From: Paramecium tetraurelia
Lineage: Eukaryota; Ciliophora; Oligohymenophorea; Peniculida; Parameciidae
DNA length: 64,000 nt
Reading direction: 5' to 3'
NCBI RefSeq assembly: GCF_000165425.1
Contig: NW_001799177.1
Coordinates: 124,001-188,000, forward strand
Part shown: positions 60,195 to 64,000 of the stretch, piece by piece
Numbering within the stretch: position 1 is the first letter of the stretch
Layout: the number at the start of each line of letters is the position of its first letter
Position numbers and translations under genes: made by a program
Notes under the pieces: generated by a model
Told to the model about the DNA's origin: nothing
Databases searched by the model: none
What the model saw: the letters and a program-made list of their open reading frames with translations, nothing else

Positions 60195-61909
60195 TCATTT
60201 TTTCCTCTAGGTTGATGGTTTTTTTATTTGAATGGATTCTTGTGGTATTTGAGCATAAGGCATTTTTTCATTAATTAGATCTACACTTTTTGCAGTAGTA
60301 AAATCAGCAAGCTCTAACAATTAGTATTCAATTTTACAATCATTGATGGCATCTTTTCCCTTCATCAGAATTCCTCTTGGCAATCTTTTATCTGGACAAG
60401 CACCTTTCAATTAGATTATGCTTTCTCTCTCTTCTCTAAGAGTTCTTTACATCTTCATCATTGTAGATACGAATTTGATTTTATTCTTCAATTTCTCAGT
60501 GTCTAATTATGATATATTAATAACTTACTTTTTTATGCTCCTTGTGAACTACCTGTGGTCGATTATTTTTGTAAGCCAGCTTATTTGGTCAACTATTTAA
60601 ATTACTATATATCTTATTCACTGATTTACTCATCATCGTCTCCTTAAATATCTGTTTATAAGATATGATATAACATTTCAGTTACTAAAATGAAATTAAA
60701 TTAAGAACTTACTTTTTTCAGACACAAATGGAATTGACCATGTAAATATATCCATAAAATTAGGCAATAAATAGGGATGAGGGGTGTATTGATATTACTG
60801 TATATTCAAAGTGTTATTTTCAAATTTGATGACTGCTCCTCTATTGTTGTAGACATCGCAGTAATTCGGTGCACTGAAAATAGTTATGACAACTGGAAAG
60901 TCTTAACCACCATTCCATCTATGCATCTTATATCCATCCAATTATGCCTTGTCTTATTTATTTATTTTACTTCATGAGCTCTGATAATAGAAATTAAATT
61001 ATTCCTTTATAGAAACTTATTTGCTGAATCCCCTCCAAAAAACCAACTGCATCCTCTTACTTCATTCGATTTCCATGCAGTATCCAAATAACCCTATTCT
61101 TGATCGACTGGATCACTCCATAGCAAATCACAAAACAGTCCTTGTCTAGGAGGTTCATGGTATCTTTCTATCTTCTTGATATCATCTATTGATTTCAAAT
61201 CAGGTGAGATTCCACCATGAATTGCTATGAATTTAGAGTTTATTATGCATGCCAAAGGGAACAAGTCGAATGAATCCATCAACATCTCGTAAGTCTCTTA
61301 ATCATATTTGTATAAACATTCTTCTTTGAAATTGAAGAATGCCGTCAATTATCTGCACTCATGATTTCCTCTTAAGAAAAATACTGAATTTTGGAAATTC
61401 AATTTTATTGCATACATCAATACTATTACTTCTATTGAGTATGATCCTCTATCCACAAAATCTCCCAAAAAGAGATATCTATTATTTTAATATTTTCAAA
61501 TTTACTTTGTGTTTTCAGGATTTCCTCCCACTTTAGGCTCCAACAATTTCAATAAGTCATAATATTAACTAAGGATATATTTCAATTTAATACCCGTGAA
61601 TATCACCTACAACAGTTAGTGGATCTTATAAATATAGCACATTGCCTTCGTTTTCTAATAATATAATAGATATATATACTCAACAATTTATTACAATCGG
61701 CAACCAATTTAAAAAGATCCTCTTTAGCGATTCTGCCTTCCTTTTGTAAATGATCTCTTATCAATTTCCAATCAGGTTTGTCTATTTTTAATGCTGTGAT
61801 TACTTTTCAATTTATCTGGAAACATTAGATTCCGCGACAACGGACGATGAGGTGGAGGCTTCAAAGTTTTCACTTATCGATCATTGACAGGATCTTTCAG
61901 AAGGTCCAT
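60195..61909 (-). CDS. Calcineurin A (PP2B catalytic subunit)
   Basis: The protein carries the phosphatase metal motifs GDIHG, GDFVDRG and RGNHE (the last from [12 protein letters not shown]), then [26 protein letters not shown] and VRGCSWFFG. These match calcineurin A rather than PP1 or PP2A. Near the C-terminus come [19 protein letters not shown], the calcineurin-B-binding helix region, and the autoinhibitory-like [17 protein letters not shown] with [17 protein letters not shown]. Calcineurin is the calcium/calmodulin-activated phosphatase; it removes phosphates set by kinases such as the CDPK encoded at 42 kb. Five or more introns (for example GTAAGT...TTTTAG in SEKVTEML) are removed. The N-terminal segment (PPPHRPL) fits the family. 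Confidence 0.93.
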
Positions 61910-61949
61910 TTATTAATTAATTTATAAACAAAGAAAAATAAATATAAAA

Positions 61950-62852
61950 TCAATAAATTATAAATTATATAATCATTTCTTACATCTAATAATTCTATGT
62001 CTAACCTTAAGAGAATCTATTAGTTTTAAAAGATCTTTATTGTTCGTTTTATATTGATTATTCACAATTTACTCCATATGCACCGTTGGGCACTTCTGTG
62101 GATTCGATGTAACTTGTGAATAATTATGATGAGAAAAAGATGCTTGAGTAATTGATTTTGCATTATTTTGTTTTATCTGTTTCTAATTTAAATAACTCAA
62201 AGGTTTTAGATGAATTTCCGATTTTGGAATAACGTTTTTTAACATCTGATTCATATAAATCGAAACCTAACTTTTTCTAGGTTCTCGGGCACTATTTATG
62301 ACATGATGGAAAAATGTCTCCTCATCAGGAGTTGTTTTGATCCTTATTTTTTTTATAACAAAAATTACCTTTACGATTATCGCGAATGAGGTATACTAAT
62401 CAATGGTTATTGCTATAACTGAGTTGGAGCACTAATTTAAGATTTTTTTAATGTTGTTAAATTTCTAACTGCTTTTAATATATGCATTCTCTTTCTAAAT
62501 TTCTTAATAGCCTCTACTTTATATGATAAGATAAAAATAATAGCATTTGTTGCTGCTTTAAATCTTTTAAAAATCCTTCTTCTTTTCTACCATCTTTAAA
62601 TTTATGAATTCATTACCTTGTTTCACAGAATGGATATTGTTTTTTTATTGTCTCACTAAATTAACTACATTTTCCACATTCTGAACATTCGCAACTCAAA
62701 TCAGTTTTTATATATTCTTTATCAAGCATTGCCCGATTCAAATAGAATTGAGTTTGCTTCTTTTTTGATAAAAATTTGGAGGGATTGTCCTTCAATGTTC
62801 TAACATGTTTCAATTCATAAAAGTCATTTTAAGATAGAGAGCTTTCAGACAT
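61950..62852 (-). CDS. Basic unrecognised protein with a CxCxxCxxC cluster
   Basis: 275 residues after introns of 23, 26 and 26 nt, two with AAG acceptors. The N-terminal half carries LSCECSECGKCSQF, a possible small metal-binding site, then a very basic helix (RWQKRRRIFKRFKAATNA, FRKRMHILKAVRNL). The C-terminal half is polar (REPRKNVKKRYSKIG) and ends in a Q-rich tail. No family recognised. The basic helix could bind nucleic acid or calmodulin. Only 40 bp separate its stop from the calcineurin A start. Confidence 0.7.
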
Positions 62853-63601
62853 TTATTAAAAAATAAATATCCTTAAATAAAGAATTGAGACTTAAATTGA
62901 TTTAATTCAGTCATTCTAGATATTAGTTATTAGATATTGTTCACCATACTAAGAGCTTACATTGAAAAAAAACTAAAATTATGCGAAATACTTAGGTGAA
63001 GATGGTGTGAATATTCATCTAAATTATTGGACTATCAATATAAGTTTATTATAAGAATTAATTTAACAAAAGAATAATTATCTTTGCTTTTATTTGCAAT
63101 CTATTAGGTAATTATTAATATTTGTTCAACATAAAATTATAAATATTATCGTTCAAAAAGTCCAATTTTAATAATAAAAGTAATCCCAATTAAAGAGTAA
63201 ATTTTATGAGAAATAATAAATTTATGTAACAATTGCAAGATTATAACTGATAGTAAAAAACAAATTCTTACCGTATGGTTTCAATTAAGTTTCATAAGAC
63301 ATCGTTTTTAGAACTTTCATATTCTTAATTTTATCTAAAATGTATATCAAGCCTAAATTATGAAGTTATCGATTGTATTTTAGCTATTTAATTTTTAAGT
63401 CTTTCGATCACTCGTATATAGACAGGAAAACTATATAAACTTCATTACAAGATTTCCTAGCCGTTGATAATATTTTAGAGAAAAAAATTCAATTGAAAAT
63501 TTTATTTGACAAGTTTAGATTTATTTGAGATATATATATATTTGACCAATTATTCTTTAATGATTAGGTTATTATAAAGTTAAACATAAATTATTATTAG
63601 T
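62853..63601. other. Intergenic, nothing recognised
   Basis: About 750 bases of very AT-rich DNA without a protein-like frame on either strand. No tRNA-like or other RNA structure noticed. Confidence 0.45.
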
Positions 63602-64000
63602 TCATTAAAGATAATCAAATTCTTCATCTTCAAAGTTTCTACCAATTATTTTACTATGATATTACAATTAAATTACTCGAAAATTTCAGATTCTAAATAT
63701 TATTATTATTATGATTACTAATTGGCATTGCTATTGCCAAGAGTAAATTATAAAACACTTCTTCCAACTTGCATTTCTATACCATTTAGTTCTGGAATTA
63801 AGGGAATTACACCTTATTGAATGAGAATTAATGTTCCAAACTTAGATTTATTATCGGTTAAATAAATTTATCCATCTATTAATTTAATTGTTCCATGATT
63901 TCTGCTTACTGATATATCGTTCACTCGAATTTCTGTTTCATTTGCTCTGCCTATTTTTAATTCATTAGATCTTGCAAATTTGACTTAACCATTATTATTA
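63602..64000 (-). CDS. FHA-domain protein, 3' part
   Basis: The gene enters from beyond the right edge. Visible are ELKIGRANETEIRVNDISVS, RNHGTIKLIDGQIYL and KSKFGTLI, the conserved strands and loops of an FHA phosphothreonine-binding domain (GR, S.RH, N.FGT type; here the asparagine is Lys-Ser). A Q-rich stretch and a 23-nt intron (GTAATT...TCATAG) follow, then GRNFEDEEFDYLQ and TGA at 63602-63604. In ciliates such FHA domains often sit behind RING-variant fingers, but the N-terminal part is not in the window. Confidence 0.8.

Overview
The window looks like nuclear DNA of a ciliate of the Paramecium type. Genuine reading frames run through many TAA and TAG codons, which must mean glutamine, and end only at TGA. 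Genes are interrupted by tiny introns of about 20-30 nt that begin GTA and end TAG, CAG or, surprisingly often, AAG. The DNA is very AT-rich and genes lie close together on both strands, in places only 16-90 bp apart. Most genes read through cleanly, so this looks like macronuclear (somatic) sequence. Several decayed gene copies fit the whole-genome-duplication history known for Paramecium. I give gene spans from start codon to TGA, introns included. Most introns were placed by frame and by conserved protein sequence, without transcripts.

0-12 kb: the 3' end of a cyclin-L-like gene, two unrecognised genes, a RING-H2 protein, a polytopic membrane protein, a protein kinase with a long N-terminal region, a small single-pass membrane protein divergent from a lipid-anchored MORN-repeat protein, and a B-box/coiled-coil protein.

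12-21 kb: one giant gene for a secreted or surface protein with about 14 cysteine-rich repeats and C-terminal membrane segments, then a broken reverse-transcriptase element.

21-35 kb: an ABHD17-type hydrolase, an SR protein with RRM, two zinc knuckles and an RS tail, a HEAT-repeat protein, a sirtuin, a low-complexity secreted protein with a duplicated domain, a poorly resolved stretch, a PP2C phosphatase, a small acidic protein and a divergent eEF1A/eRF3/HBS1-like protein.

35-49 kb: a decayed Cys/Tyr/Gly-rich gene with in-frame TGA codons, a protein with CDPEEF repeats, N-myristoyltransferase, mannose-1-phosphate guanylyltransferase, a calcium-dependent protein kinase, a three-repeat MYB, and a Q/N-rich protein.

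48-64 kb: a pectinacetylesterase/Notum-type enzyme, a RING-CH membrane ligase, an RPS28-like remnant, a membrane protein only 16 bp from an Aurora-like kinase, an MFS transporter, a large unrecognised protein, calcineurin A, a basic unrecognised protein and the 3' part of an FHA-domain gene.

The genes do not form one pathway. Signalling recurs (four kinase-type genes, PP2C, calcineurin A, CDPK). N-myristoyltransferase is of note because the MORN protein begins with an MGxxCC lipid-anchor motif. No tRNA, rRNA, CRISPR array or telomere repeat was seen.
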